Origin: Actinoplanes sp. NBRC 103695
Lineage (GTDB): Bacteria; Actinomycetota; Actinomycetes; Mycobacteriales; Micromonosporaceae
DNA: 64,000 nucleotides
Assembly: GCF_030269485.1 (NCBI RefSeq)
Contig: NZ_BSTL01000040.1
Span: 1-64,000 of the forward strand
Direction: 5' to 3'
The position numbers and the translations under genes are program-made. The first letter of the stretch is position 1, and every line of letters begins with the position of its first letter. Under the pieces are notes generated by a model that was given only the letters and a program-made list of their open reading frames with translations, was not told the DNA's origin and ran no database searches. Shown here one piece after another: positions 17,514-25,464 of this stretch.

Positions 17514-17630
17514 CCGAGCGAAGCGAGCGTCATGATCTTCGATTTGGCCTGTGGGTCGGGAGGTGGAGTCATGACCGAGCGAAGCGAGCGTCATGATCTT
17601 CGATCTTGGCCTTGTGGGTCGGGAGGCGCT
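17507..17630 (+). repeat. Two tandem copies of a 61-bp element between permease and ATPase genes
   Basis: Copies begin at 17507 and 17568. Each starts GTCATGACCGAGCGAAGCGA, continues GCGTCATGATCTTCGAT and ends GTGGGTCGGGAGG. The copies differ by a few substitutions and two extra bases in the second. ATGAC/GTCAT arms enclose two CGAGCG repeats. The second copy ends in GGGAGG just before the ATPase start, so the duplicated unit also supplies the ribosome-binding site. Confidence 0.9.
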
Positions 17631-17632
17631 GC

Positions 17633-18406
17633 ATGACTACTCCGGTTCTTCAAGCAAAAGGCATCACCAAACGGTACGGGCGGGTCACCGCGATCGAGTC
17701 CGGCGATCTCGAGCTCTACCCGGGCGAGATCCTGGCCGTGATCGGTGACAACGGCGCCGGCAAGTCCAGCCTGATCAAGGCGCTGTCCGGGGCGCTGATC
17801 CCGGACAGCGGCGAGATCTACCTGGACGGGCAGCGGGTCGTCTTCCGGAACCCGATGGAGGCACGCGAGGCGGGCATCGAGACCGTCTACCAGACCCTGG
17901 CCGTGGCGCCGGGGCTGGACATCGCCGACAACCTCTTCCTGGGCCGTGAGCAGCGCAAACCTGGCGTCCTGGGTTCGGTGTTCCGGATGCTGGACCGGTC
18001 CGGGATGCGCTCCGAGGCGCAGCGCCACATGTCCGAGCTGGGCATCGGCACGCTGCAGAACATCGGCCAGGCCGTGGAGTCGCTCTCCGGCGGCCAGCGG
18101 CAGGCGGTGGCGGTGGCCCGGTCGGCGGCCTTCGGCAGCAAGGTGGTCATCCTGGACGAGCCGACCGCCGCGCTGGGCGTCAAGGAGAGCAACCGGGTGC
18201 TGCAACTCATCCGGGACGTCCGTGACCGCGGCCTGCCGGTGATCCTGATCAGTCACAACATGCCGCACGTCTTCGAGGTGGCCGACCGGATCCACATCCA
18301 GCGGCTGGGTCGCCGGGCGACCGTGATCACCCCGAAGTCGCACTCCATGTCCGAGGCGGTGGCGATCATGACCGGCGCCGCGGCGGCACCACCCCCGGTG
18401 GCCTGA
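17633..18406 (+). CDS. frcA: Sugar ABC transporter ATP-binding protein (FrcA type)
   Basis: A 257-aa ATPase with a single nucleotide-binding domain: Walker A GDNGAGKSS, Q-loop YQTLAVAP, signature LSGGQRQ, Walker B VVILDEPT, H-loop ISHN. The single-domain form with HMSELGIGTLQNI is typical of FrcA, whereas ribose-type RbsA has two domains. ATG 17633 is chosen because GGGAGG lies just upstream; an in-frame ATG at 17606 lies within the repeat. It drives uptake through the 16491-17513 permease. Confidence 0.85.
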   Translation: MTTPVLQAKGITKRYGRVTAIESGDLELYPGEILAVIGDNGAGKSSLIKALSGALIPDSGEIYLDGQRVVFRNPMEAREAGIETVYQTLAVAPGLDIADNLFLGREQRKPGVLGSVFRMLDRSGMRSEAQRHMSELGIGTLQNIGQAVESLSGGQRQAVAVARSAAFGSKVVILDEPTAALGVKESNRVLQLIRDVRDRGLPVILISHNMPHVFEVADRIHIQRLGRRATVITPKSHSMSEAVAIMTGAAAAPPPVA

Positions 18407-18417
18407 ACAATCACGAC

Positions 18418-18462
18418 ACGCTCCGCACGCGTATCCACTGGGGATCGCGTGCGGAGCGTTTC
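18418..18462 (+). terminator. Strong intrinsic-type terminator of the sugar importer operon
   Basis: A perfect 14-bp stem (18418-18431 ACGCTCCGCACGCG with 18446-18459 CGCGTGCGGAGCGT) around a 14-nt loop, followed by TTTCT. It lies 11 bp after the ATPase stop. Confidence 0.85.
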
Positions 18463-18538
18463 TCGTACAATTCTGCTCGGTGATTCACCGAATCAGCCGG
18501 TTGTTCGCCGGTCGAGCCGCATGCGATCCTGAGTGGCC

Positions 18539-18553
18539 TGACAAAACTTGACG
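18539..18553 (+). promoter_or_regulatory. Candidate fxs regulatory motif, upstream of the NB-ARC gene
   Basis: TGACAAAACTTGACG followed closely by ATTAGGCC. An almost identical motif lies in opposite orientation at 21536-21550, upstream of the FxsA precursor gene. It contains a TTGACG that could also be a -35 element. No regulator is known. Confidence 0.35.
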
Positions 18554-18605
18554 CAATTAGGCCGTGTTTCAGAACCCGGCCAGGGCGCGGTTCGGAGCGT
18601 GCTGC

Positions 18606-21524
18606 GTGGCCATCCCCCTCCCGGATCGGGACCGATTACCACCGGGTCCGAGACGTGACTTCGTGGAGGCTCTGCACCTTCTCTACGATGCGGCGGGCCA
18701 GCCGGCCGCCCGGCAGATCAGCCGGGCGATCTTCAAAACCACCGAGCTCGAGTCGGTGTCGCACGAGACGGTCAGCTCGACCCTCAAGGGCGCCTCCCTG
18801 CCGACCTGGCTCAAGGTGCACGCGATCGTCACCGTGCTGAGCCTGCAGGCCATCCCGGCGCGGGACAGCGCGCTGATGCTGCGTGACTTCCATGCACTGT
18901 GGATCAGGGCGCGCCGCGGTCCGTCCGACGCGGCGCCCGAGCCCGCCGAGCCCACTGAGCCAGCTGAGCCGACCGAGGCGACCCCGGTCCCGGCCGTTCC
19001 GCCGCCGCTGGAGCCGATCGCCGCCGCGACCGACGGCGAGCCCGCGCCGCGCGGTGACCGGCTGGTCAGCGGGATGCCCGAGCGCAGCGCCGCCTTCACC
19101 GGCCGCGGGCGCCTCCTCGACGCGATGCGCGCCACGCACGTGGCACACCCCGAGGCGCCGCTGGTCCTCTACGGCCTCGGCGGCGTCGGCAAGACCCAGC
19201 TCGCACTGGAGTACGTGACCCGCTTCGAAGGGGCGTACGACCTGGTCTGGTGGGTGCCCGCCGACCGCGCCGAACGTGCCCGCGCCGCCCTGATCGGCCT
19301 GGCCGACCGGCTCGGTGTGCCACCGCGCGCGAACGCCGAACAGACCGTCACCGCGGTGCTGAACCGCCTGGAGAGCCGCGAGCTGAGCTTCCTGCTCGTC
19401 TACGACGGCGTCGAGCACGACGACATCCGCGGCCTGATCCCGGCGATCGGCGGCCACGTGATCGTCACCGGCCGCGACCCCGGCCTGGCCCGGGACAGCA
19501 CGACCAAGGCGCTCGAGGTGCCCGACTTCGAGGAGGACGAGGCCGTCGAGTTCCTGAGCAGGCGGCACCCGGACATCGACGAGGAGCTCGCGCGCAACCT
19601 GACGCTGCGGCTCGGCCGGCTGCCGCTGGCCCTGGAGCAGGTCTCGGCCCTGCGGCACGCCACCAAGATGGCCTGGGCCGACCTGGTCAGCCGGCTGGAC
19701 GAGCCGGACGCCGGGCTGTTCGCCGGCGGCGCCGAGCCCGCGTACTACCCGCACACCGTGCCGGCGTTGCTCCGGCTCGGGCTGGAACAACTGCGGGCTG
19801 CCAGCCCGTACGCGGCGCAGGTCTTCGAACTGTTCGCCTGGTTCGGCGCCGAGCCGGTGGCCCGGGCGCTGCTCCGGCAGGGCGGCAACGGCGACGTCAC
19901 CCGGCCGCTCAAACGGGTGCTCCAGCAGCCGATCGAGCTGGCCAAGGCGGTCGCGACGATCAGCCGGTACGGCCTGGCCCGGCTGCACACCGCCGACCAG
20001 CGCATCGAGGTGCAGCCGCTGATGCGTCTCGCCCTGCGCGACCTGCTCGGCGAGGAGGGCCGGGAGCGAGCCCTGCGCAACGTCCAGGCGATCCTCACCG
20101 AGGCCGGGCGGGGCTGGCCGGACGGGCAGGGCCACTGGGACCTGCACCGGGCGGTGGCGGCGCACGTGCTGCCCGCCCGGCTGATCAACTCCACCCACCT
20201 GGCGACCGTGCGCGTCGTACACAACCAGATCCGCTACCGCTACCTGATGAAGGACCTCGACGACGCGCGGCGGCTGGGCGAGGCGGCGGTCACCGCGTGG
20301 CGGGAACGGCCGGACCTCGGACCCGATCACGAGCTCGTCCTGCTGGCCAGCCGGGAGTGGGCCAACGCGCTGCGGGCGCTGGGCCGGTACGAACAGGCCC
20401 GGGAGATCACCGCGGACGCCATGCGCCGGATGCGGGACGACCACCCGTTCGCCCGGGAGATCGCCCGGAGCCACGCCGCCGACCTGCGCATCGCCGGGGA
20501 GTACGGCGCCGCGCTGGCCCTCGATCGGGGGACCTACGAGAGCTATAAAGAGGAGTTCACCGACGAGCACGACCGGACCGTCGGTGGCCGCCACAACCTG
20601 GCCGTCTGCCTGCGCCTGCTGGGCGAGTTCCGGGAGGCCGAGGAGATCGACCGGTTCGAGGTGGCGTACCAGCGCGAGCGGGACGGCGACGCGCACCGGC
20701 GGACCCTGCGCACGCTGCTGGCGGTGAACGGGCTGGCCGAGGACCTGTTCGGGCTGGGCCGGTTCGCCGAGGCCCTCGAGGCGCAGCGGGAGGCGTTCGA
20801 GGCGAGCCGGTCGGCGCTCGGGCGGGGCGACGAGAGCGTGCTGCTGGCCCGCCGGATGGTGGCGCTCTGCCACCGCCGGCTGGGCGACGCCGGAGCTGCC
20901 GCCGCGGAGTTGGAGGCCACCTATCGCGTCTGCGCCGGGTTCTGGGGCGCCGACCACGAGATCACCCTGGCCGCGGCGATGAGCTGTGCGAACGCGCTGC
21001 TTGCCGACCACCGGGAGGGTGAGGCGTACGCGCTGGCGGTCGACGCGGTCGGCGCGTACGAGCGGGTCTTCGGGCAGGGCAACCCGCTCACCCGGGCGGC
21101 CCAGCTCAACCTGGCGGTGATCCTGCGCGCCGTCGGCGACCGCGGCGGTGCCCGGCGGCTGGACACGGCCGCGCTGGACGGCCTGCGGGCCACGGTGGGG
21201 GAGAGGCACCCGTTCGCCGTGGTGGCGATGACCAACCTGGCCTCAGACCTGGCCCACGACGGCGACCACCCGGGCGCGTACACGCTGTCGTTGCAGGCCT
21301 GGCGCACCGCCACCGAGATCCGCGGCGCCGAACACCTGGACACCCTGGTGGCCGCCGCCAACCTGGTCCTCGATCGGGAGGCCACGGGCAAGGTGGACGA
21401 GGGACCGGACCACGAGGCGGTGCTCGCCGCCCTCCGGCGGACGGCCGGCCCGGACCACCCGCTGGTCGCCGCGGCAGCCGATCACGAGCGCCTGAACAGC
21501 GACGTGGAGCCTCCGTCAACCTAG
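18606..21524 (+). CDS. FxSxx-COOH system NB-ARC/tetratricopeptide protein (FxsT-like)
   Basis: About 972 aa from GTG 18606 (GGAG at 18594-18597); a GTG at 18564 in frame is an alternative. Residues about 12-95 look like an XRE-type helix-turn-helix found at the front of many actinobacterial STAND proteins (VSSTLKGASLPTWLKVHAIV). A linker of Pro-Ala-Glu repeats follows. An NB-ARC ATPase begins at about 160, with P-loop LYGLGGVGKTQLALEY (Lys196) and the later LGRLPLALEQ motif. The C-terminal half is a long series of tetratricopeptide-like repeats. In this gene neighbourhood the family is annotated as the TPR protein of the FxSxx-COOH peptide system; its role (regulation or sensing) is not established. 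Confidence 0.8.
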   Translation: MAIPLPDRDRLPPGPRRDFVEALHLLYDAAGQPAARQISRAIFKTTELESVSHETVSSTLKGASLPTWLKVHAIVTVLSLQAIPARDSALMLRDFHALWIRARRGPSDAAPEPAEPTEPAEPTEATPVPAVPPPLEPIAAATDGEPAPRGDRLVSGMPERSAAFTGRGRLLDAMRATHVAHPEAPLVLYGLGGVGKTQLALEYVTRFEGAYDLVWWVPADRAERARAALIGLADRLGVPPRANAEQTVTAVLNRLESRELSFLLVYDGVEHDDIRGLIPAIGGHVIVTGRDPGLARDSTTKALEVPDFEEDEAVEFLSRRHPDIDEELARNLTLRLGRLPLALEQVSALRHATKMAWADLVSRLDEPDAGLFAGGAEPAYYPHTVPALLRLGLEQLRAASPYAAQVFELFAWFGAEPVARALLRQGGNGDVTRPLKRVLQQPIELAKAVATISRYGLARLHTADQRIEVQPLMRLALRDLLGEEGRERALRNVQAILTEAGRGWPDGQGHWDLHRAVAAHVLPARLINSTHLATVRVVHNQIRYRYLMKDLDDARRLGEAAVTAWRERPDLGPDHELVLLASREWANALRALGRYEQAREITADAMRRMRDDHPFAREIARSHAADLRIAGEYGAALALDRGTYESYKEEFTDEHDRTVGGRHNLAVCLRLLGEFREAEEIDRFEVAYQRERDGDAHRRTLRTLLAVNGLAEDLFGLGRFAEALEAQREAFEASRSALGRGDESVLLARRMVALCHRRLGDAGAAAAELEATYRVCAGFWGADHEITLAAAMSCANALLADHREGEAYALAVDAVGAYERVFGQGNPLTRAAQLNLAVILRAVGDRGGARRLDTAALDGLRATVGERHPFAVVAMTNLASDLAHDGDHPGAYTLSLQAWRTATEIRGAEHLDTLVAAANLVLDREATGKVDEGPDHEAVLAALRRTAGPDHPLVAAAADHERLNSDVEPPST

Positions 21525-21535
21525 GCCTTGATCGC

Positions 21536-21550
21536 TGTCAAGCTTTGTCA
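21536..21550 (-). promoter_or_regulatory. Candidate fxs regulatory motif, upstream of fxsA
   Basis: On the minus strand it reads TGACAAAGCTTGACA followed by GATCAAGGCC, matching 13 of 15 bases of the motif at 18539-18553 plus part of the flank. It lies 126 bp upstream of the precursor gene, 11 bp after the NB-ARC gene stop. Confidence 0.35.
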
Positions 21551-21676
21551 AGAAAAAGGGGCAACTGAACCCGTCGAGGCCCGTCCTCGTTCTACCCGGC
21601 GATACTCTTCTGCCGAATGTCTTCCGAAAGTCTTCCCCCGGCCACGGGGTCCACACGCCCGCTCTGGAGGCCGACC

Positions 21677-21865
21677 ATGGATACCAAGCCCGTTCGCCGT
21701 GACCCGGGCTTCGTCCCCGTGATCGACGTCTCCCGGTTGTCGCTGGCCCAGCTGACACGGAGCAACCGTCCGGAGATGAGCCGTTCCCTCCGGCAGGTGA
21801 TCAACACCCTCGACGATCCGAACGGTGTGATCTCCGCGTTCCAGTCGTTCGCCTCGGAAAGATGA
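21677..21865 (+). CDS. fxsA: FxSxx-COOH ribosomal peptide precursor FxsA
   Basis: A 62-aa peptide with start ATG at 21677, GGAGG at 21666-21670. An upstream in-frame ATG (21617) lacks a good ribosome site. The protein ends ...AFQSFASER: the last five residues FASER fit the defining C-terminal F-x-S-x-x pattern, and a second FQS triplet precedes it directly. Its stop overlaps the FxsB start (ATGA), so synthesis of precursor and enzyme is coupled. The N-terminal about 50 residues would be the leader recognised by FxsB. Known relatives are substrates of radical SAM cyclophane-forming enzymes; the final product and its activity are unknown. Confidence 0.88.
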   Translation: MDTKPVRRDPGFVPVIDVSRLSLAQLTRSNRPEMSRSLRQVINTLDDPNGVISAFQSFASER

Positions 21866-23130
21866 CCATGGCCGGCGCCGCCGGCCCGGTCGACGCGGTA
21901 CGCGAGGCCCACCGCGCGGCGGCCCGCTGGCCGTACGCGGAACTCGACCCGGCCGCCCTGCGCGCCACCGGCTGGACACCCACGCCGTTCCGCGAGTTCG
22001 TCCTCAAGGTCCACCAGCGGTGCAACCTGGCCTGCGACTACTGCTACGTCTACGAGCAGGCCGACCAGAGCTGGCGGGACCGCCCCCGCGCGATGTCCGA
22101 GGAGATCCGCCGGGCCGCCGCCGCCGCGATCGGCCGGCACGCCGAGGAGCACGGCCTCACCCGGGTCCGGGTCATCCTGCACGGCGGCGAGCCCCTGCTC
22201 TACGGACCGCGCCGGCTCGGTGAGCTGGCCGCCGAGCTACGCGCCGCGGTGCCGGACGGGTGCGTGGTGGAGATCGGCATGCAGACCAATGGGGTACGCC
22301 TGACCGAGGCCACCGTGGCGGTGCTGCGCGAACACGACGTCAAATGCGGCGTCAGCGTGGACGGGACGCAGCGCGACCACGACCGGCACCGCAAATTCCG
22401 CAACGGAGAGGGCAGCTTCACGGCCGTACGCAATGGCCTGGAACTGCTTTTGAGGCCGGAGAACCGGACGTTGTACGCGGGGCTGCTGTGCACGGTCTCG
22501 CCGGACATCGACCCGGTGGAGACGTTCGAGCAGCTGGCCAAGTTCGAGCCGCCGGTCATCGACTTCCTGCTGCCGCACGCCAACCACGAGTCCCGGCCCT
22601 GGCTGCCGCCCGGCGCCTCGCCCACCGCGTACGGTGAATGGCTCGTCAAAGCCTTTGACCATTGGTATTTCGGCAAGCCGAGGCAGGACGCCCCGCGCGT
22701 GCGGCTGTTCGAGGACGTGATGCGCCTGGTGCTGAAGGGGCGCAGCGGCAGCGAACAGATCGGTCTGAGCCCGTCGGCGCTGCTCGTGATCGAGACGGAC
22801 GGCGCGATCGAGCAGGTGGACGCGCTGAAATCGGCGTACCAGGGTGCGGCCTTCACCGGGCTGGACGTGACCCGGGACGCCTTCGACGCGGCGTTCGACG
22901 ATCCCGGTGTCGCAGCCCGGCAGATCGGCCTGCGCGCCCTCTCCGACACGTGCCTGAGCTGCCGGTTCCACCCGGTCTGCGGTGGCGGCCACTACGCACA
23001 CCGGTACGCGCCGGGCGCCGGATTCAAGAACCCCTCGGTCTACTGCGAGGACCTCCGACTGCTGATCGAGCACATCCACCGCCGGCTGGAGGCAGACATT
23101 CAGCGGCTGTTGGCCATGGGAGAGCCGTGA
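21862..23130 (+). CDS. fxsB: Radical SAM/SPASM peptide maturase FxsB
   Basis: A 422-aa radical SAM enzyme. The cluster motif CX3CX2C lies at Cys54, Cys58, Cys61 (QRCNLACDYCYVYEQ), followed by HGGEPLLYG and SVDGTQRDHDRHR, typical of FxsB-type SPASM enzymes. The C-terminal SPASM region has Cys364, Cys367, Cys373 (CLSCRFHPVCGGGHY) and Cys395. Enzymes of this group install three-residue cyclophane crosslinks in the core of FxsA-type peptides, so the FxS motifs are the likely targets. Here it is a stand-alone enzyme: the metallohydrolase-like extension often fused to FxsB is encoded by the next gene, with a GTGA stop-start overlap. Confidence 0.9.
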   Translation: MTMAGAAGPVDAVREAHRAAARWPYAELDPAALRATGWTPTPFREFVLKVHQRCNLACDYCYVYEQADQSWRDRPRAMSEEIRRAAAAAIGRHAEEHGLTRVRVILHGGEPLLYGPRRLGELAAELRAAVPDGCVVEIGMQTNGVRLTEATVAVLREHDVKCGVSVDGTQRDHDRHRKFRNGEGSFTAVRNGLELLLRPENRTLYAGLLCTVSPDIDPVETFEQLAKFEPPVIDFLLPHANHESRPWLPPGASPTAYGEWLVKAFDHWYFGKPRQDAPRVRLFEDVMRLVLKGRSGSEQIGLSPSALLVIETDGAIEQVDALKSAYQGAAFTGLDVTRDAFDAAFDDPGVAARQIGLRALSDTCLSCRFHPVCGGGHYAHRYAPGAGFKNPSVYCEDLRLLIEHIHRRLEADIQRLLAMGEP

Positions 23131-24446
23131 CGACGACCTATCACTCCGTCAGTCCGACGCTGTTCGCCGCGATCGCCACCGGGCGCGGCGGCCCCGAGGC
23201 AATCGAAGCGTTGCACGCCGCGCAGGTCAGCAAGCACCTGATGCTGATCGCGCACCTGCTGGACAGCTGGCCCGACGCGGCCGCAGCGGCGGCCGCCACC
23301 GACCTGCTCGAGCGGTCCCGGGCTGCCGCGCCGGAGGCGTTCCGGGCGATCGTCGGCGCGCCCCTGGTCGGCGCCTGGTCTGGGATCGCGGTCCGGGCGC
23401 TGGAACGAGGCGCCGCCCAGCGCGCCGACTTCCTGCACGTCAACACGCTGGTCGTGCGCGCTGTGGCGGCTGCGGGCCTCTCCGCGTCTCTGCCGGTGCC
23501 GGTCAACGAGGGATACGTGGTGTTGCCGGGCTGGGGCGCGGCCGCTGCTGACGGTGCCGCTGTGTTTGACGGCGCGGCTGTGTTTGACGGCGCGGCTGTT
23601 TTTGACGGCGCGGCTGTTTCTGACGGTCCGCGTGAGGCGATCGCGGTGGTCGAGGGCGGGCGTGTCCGGATCGACGGCGTGGACGTGGAGACACGCGGCT
23701 GGCTGCCGGTGCGCCACCTGACCGGCGACGGGATCGACCTGGAACTGGACGACCTGCACCCGTACCGGCACGGACACCACGTGCCACCAGCCAACCGGCT
23801 GAGCGACGAGGCGGTCGCCGCCTGGCAGGCCGGATTCGCCGCCGCGTGGCGACTGCTCACCTCACGTGCGCCGGAACGCGCCGCCGAACTGCGGGCCGGG
23901 CTGCGCACCCTGGTCCCGTTGCAGCAGACCGACCGGGCCGCGCGCAGCGCCACCATCCGGCACGCGTTCGGCGTCTTCGGGCTGACGCTGCCACCCGCCC
24001 CCGACGAGTTCGCGGTCACTCTGGTCCACGAGTTCCAGCATTCCAAGCTGAGCGCGCTGCTCGACGTCGTCCCGCTGACCGACCCGGACGACGACGGCCG
24101 CTACTTCGCACCCTGGCGAACCGACCCGCGCCCGCTGCCCGGCCTGGTCCAGGGCGTCTACGCCTTCGCCGGCGTGGCCGACACATGGCGGGCGCTGCGC
24201 GGCGACGACGAAGCCGGTTCCTATGCCGAGCGCCAGTTCGCCGAGGCCCGCATCCAGGTCGACTGTGGACTGATCGCGATCGAGCGATCCGGCGCGCTCA
24301 CGGCCGACGGCGAGGTGTTGGTCGCCCATCTGCGGCGCACGGTCGACGAGATGCTGGCCGAGGAGATTCCACTTTCGACGGTACGCGCGGCCGAAAGCAC
24401 CCTGGACCAGACACTTTCGGCGTGGCGCGCCCGTAACGGCCTCTGA
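23127..24446 (+). CDS. HEXXH-motif protein of the FxSxx-COOH system
   Basis: A 439-aa protein starting GTG 23127 within the FxsB stop codon. It contains LVHEFQHSK: His301-Glu302-x-x-His305, an intact zinc-metallohydrolase signature, within the HEXXH-domain family that accompanies FxSxx-COOH loci (in many fused FxsB proteins this domain is inactivated). It may process or export-proof the modified peptide, but no activity is known. Residues 142-165 are four tandem DGAAVF/S hexapeptides from an 18-bp DNA repeat, probably a flexible loop and a site of replication slippage. Confidence 0.82.
   Translation: MTTTYHSVSPTLFAAIATGRGGPEAIEALHAAQVSKHLMLIAHLLDSWPDAAAAAAATDLLERSRAAAPEAFRAIVGAPLVGAWSGIAVRALERGAAQRADFLHVNTLVVRAVAAAGLSASLPVPVNEGYVVLPGWGAAAADGAAVFDGAAVFDGAAVFDGAAVSDGPREAIAVVEGGRVRIDGVDVETRGWLPVRHLTGDGIDLELDDLHPYRHGHHVPPANRLSDEAVAAWQAGFAAAWRLLTSRAPERAAELRAGLRTLVPLQQTDRAARSATIRHAFGVFGLTLPPAPDEFAVTLVHEFQHSKLSALLDVVPLTDPDDDGRYFAPWRTDPRPLPGLVQGVYAFAGVADTWRALRGDDEAGSYAERQFAEARIQVDCGLIAIERSGALTADGEVLVAHLRRTVDEMLAEEIPLSTVRAAESTLDQTLSAWRARNGL
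23550..23621 (+). repeat. Four in-frame 18-bp repeats inside the HEXXH gene
   Basis: Units start at 23550, 23568, 23586 and 23604 (GACGGCGCGGCTGTGTTT and close variants), encoding DGAAVF three times and DGAAVS once. A fifth partial unit starts at 23622. Copy number could vary between strains without shifting the frame. Confidence 0.9.
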
Positions 24447-24510
24447 CCCGCCTGATCGGCCGAGTAGTGCCTTGCCCGGCTCCACTTGGCGCGAGGACCG
24501 GGGTCTCGCG

Positions 24511-24660
24511 CGTCCGTTTGGGCGCGGGTGTCGCGCGTCCGTTTGGGCGCGGGTGTCGCACGTCCGTTTGGGCGCGGGTGTCGCGCGTCCGTTTGGGCGT
24601 GGGTGTCGCGCGTCCGTTTGGGCGCGGGGTCTCGCACGTCCGTTTGGGCGCGAGGGCAAA
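24511..24660 (+). repeat. 25-bp tandem repeat array (island 2, left part)
   Basis: Six units start at 24511, 24536, 24561, 24586, 24611 and 24637, each near CGTCCGTTTGGGCGCGGGTG plus TCGCG. Copies differ at one to three bases. Degenerate relatives continue to about 24740. There are no spacers, and the 25-bp period breaks any reading frame. The gene-free interval 24446-25465 holds this array, the 19-bp array, one box element and several short tandem repeats. Confidence 0.9.
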
Positions 24661-24953
24661 GGACTTTCGCGCATCTGCTTGGGTGAGGGGAAAGGGCGTC
24701 TCGCGCATCTGTTTGAGCGCGGGGCATTGGGGTCTCGCGAGGCCGTCGCCGCGGATTTGGTCGAAGGGCTCGCGGGAGTGGTAGCTCAAGGCGGTTGGCT
24801 CGTTCGGACCTACTTCTTCGCTGAGGCAGTGGTAGTTCCGGGCGCTGTCCGAGGTGGTGCGACCGCATCTGACTACCACTCGCGGCGGCGGTGGTAGAGC
24901 AAGGCGGTATCTGAGGCCTGGACCCGCCTGGTCCTACCGTTCGCGACAGGGTC

Positions 24954-25095
24954 TACCACTCGCGCCGCGCTTTACCACTCGCGCCGCGCTTTACCACTCG
25001 CGCCGCGCTTTACCACTCGTGCCGCGTTCTACCACTCGTGCCGCGTTCTACCACTCGTGCCGCGTTCTACCACTCGCGCCGCGCTCTACCACCGA
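24954..25095 (-). repeat. 19-bp tandem repeat array (island 2), same family as island 1
   Basis: Seven full units at 24954, 24973, 24992, 25011, 25030, 25049 and 25068 (TACCACTCGCGCCGCGCTT and variants with CGTGCCGCGTTC), then a partial one. The reverse complement of a unit ends GGCGCGAGTGGTA, the same core as the diverged units of the 9293-9560 array, with the same 19-bp period, so the two arrays are related and inverted. Confidence 0.9.
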
Positions 25096-25111
25096 GTGCC
25101 CAAGCCGCGGC

Positions 25112-25172
25112 AGCGAGTGGCGGCAGCGAGGGTGAGTGGGCACCTCGGGCGCCTGGCAGCCCGGCCCGACCC
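25112..25172 (+). repeat. Island box element, copy 4
   Basis: GAGTGGCGGCAGCGAGGGTG followed by AGTGGGCAC, TCGGGCGCCTGGCAGCCC matches box copies 1 and 2 in the first island. It lies 17 bp to the right of the 19-bp array, as copy 2 does relative to its array. Confidence 0.7.
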
Positions 25173-25181
25173 ACGCCCGGC

Positions 25182-25285
25182 GCAAGCGGCGCAAGCGGCG
25201 CAAGCGGCGCAAGCGGCGAGTGGCCGAGCGTCGTGAGTGGCCGAGCGTCGTGAGTGGCCGAGCGTCGTGAGTGGCCGAGGCGGCG
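25182..25285 (+). repeat. 9-bp and 17-bp tandem repeats
   Basis: Four copies of GCAAGCGGC (25182-25217) run directly into three and a half copies of GAGTGGCCGAGCGTCGT (25218-25285). A further loose 12-13-bp repeat around GGAGTCGTGTG lies at about 25343-25390. All are non-coding as far as I can see. Confidence 0.85.
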
Positions 25286-25464
25286 TGAGTGCCGCAAGGG
25301 CAAAGGCCAGCACCGACGAGACCTTCCCGGGAGGGCCGCGTGCCGGAGTCGTGTGGCGGAGTCGTGTGCTGGAGTCGTGTGGCGGAGTCGCGAGCCGGCA
25401 CCCCGTGCCAGCAACGCGTGCCGGAACTGCAAGCCGGACCGGAACCGCAGACCGGAACGCGCCT

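Noticed and set aside
18564..18608. Upstream GTG 18564 as start of the first NB-ARC gene
   Set aside because: It lacks a ribosome site and adds 14 residues without conserved character; GTG 18606 has GGAG at proper distance. Leaderless use of 18564 cannot be fully excluded.
24511..25095. Tandem repeats considered as a CRISPR array
   Set aside because: Units of 25 bp and 19 bp follow each other without unique spacers, and no cas gene is present.
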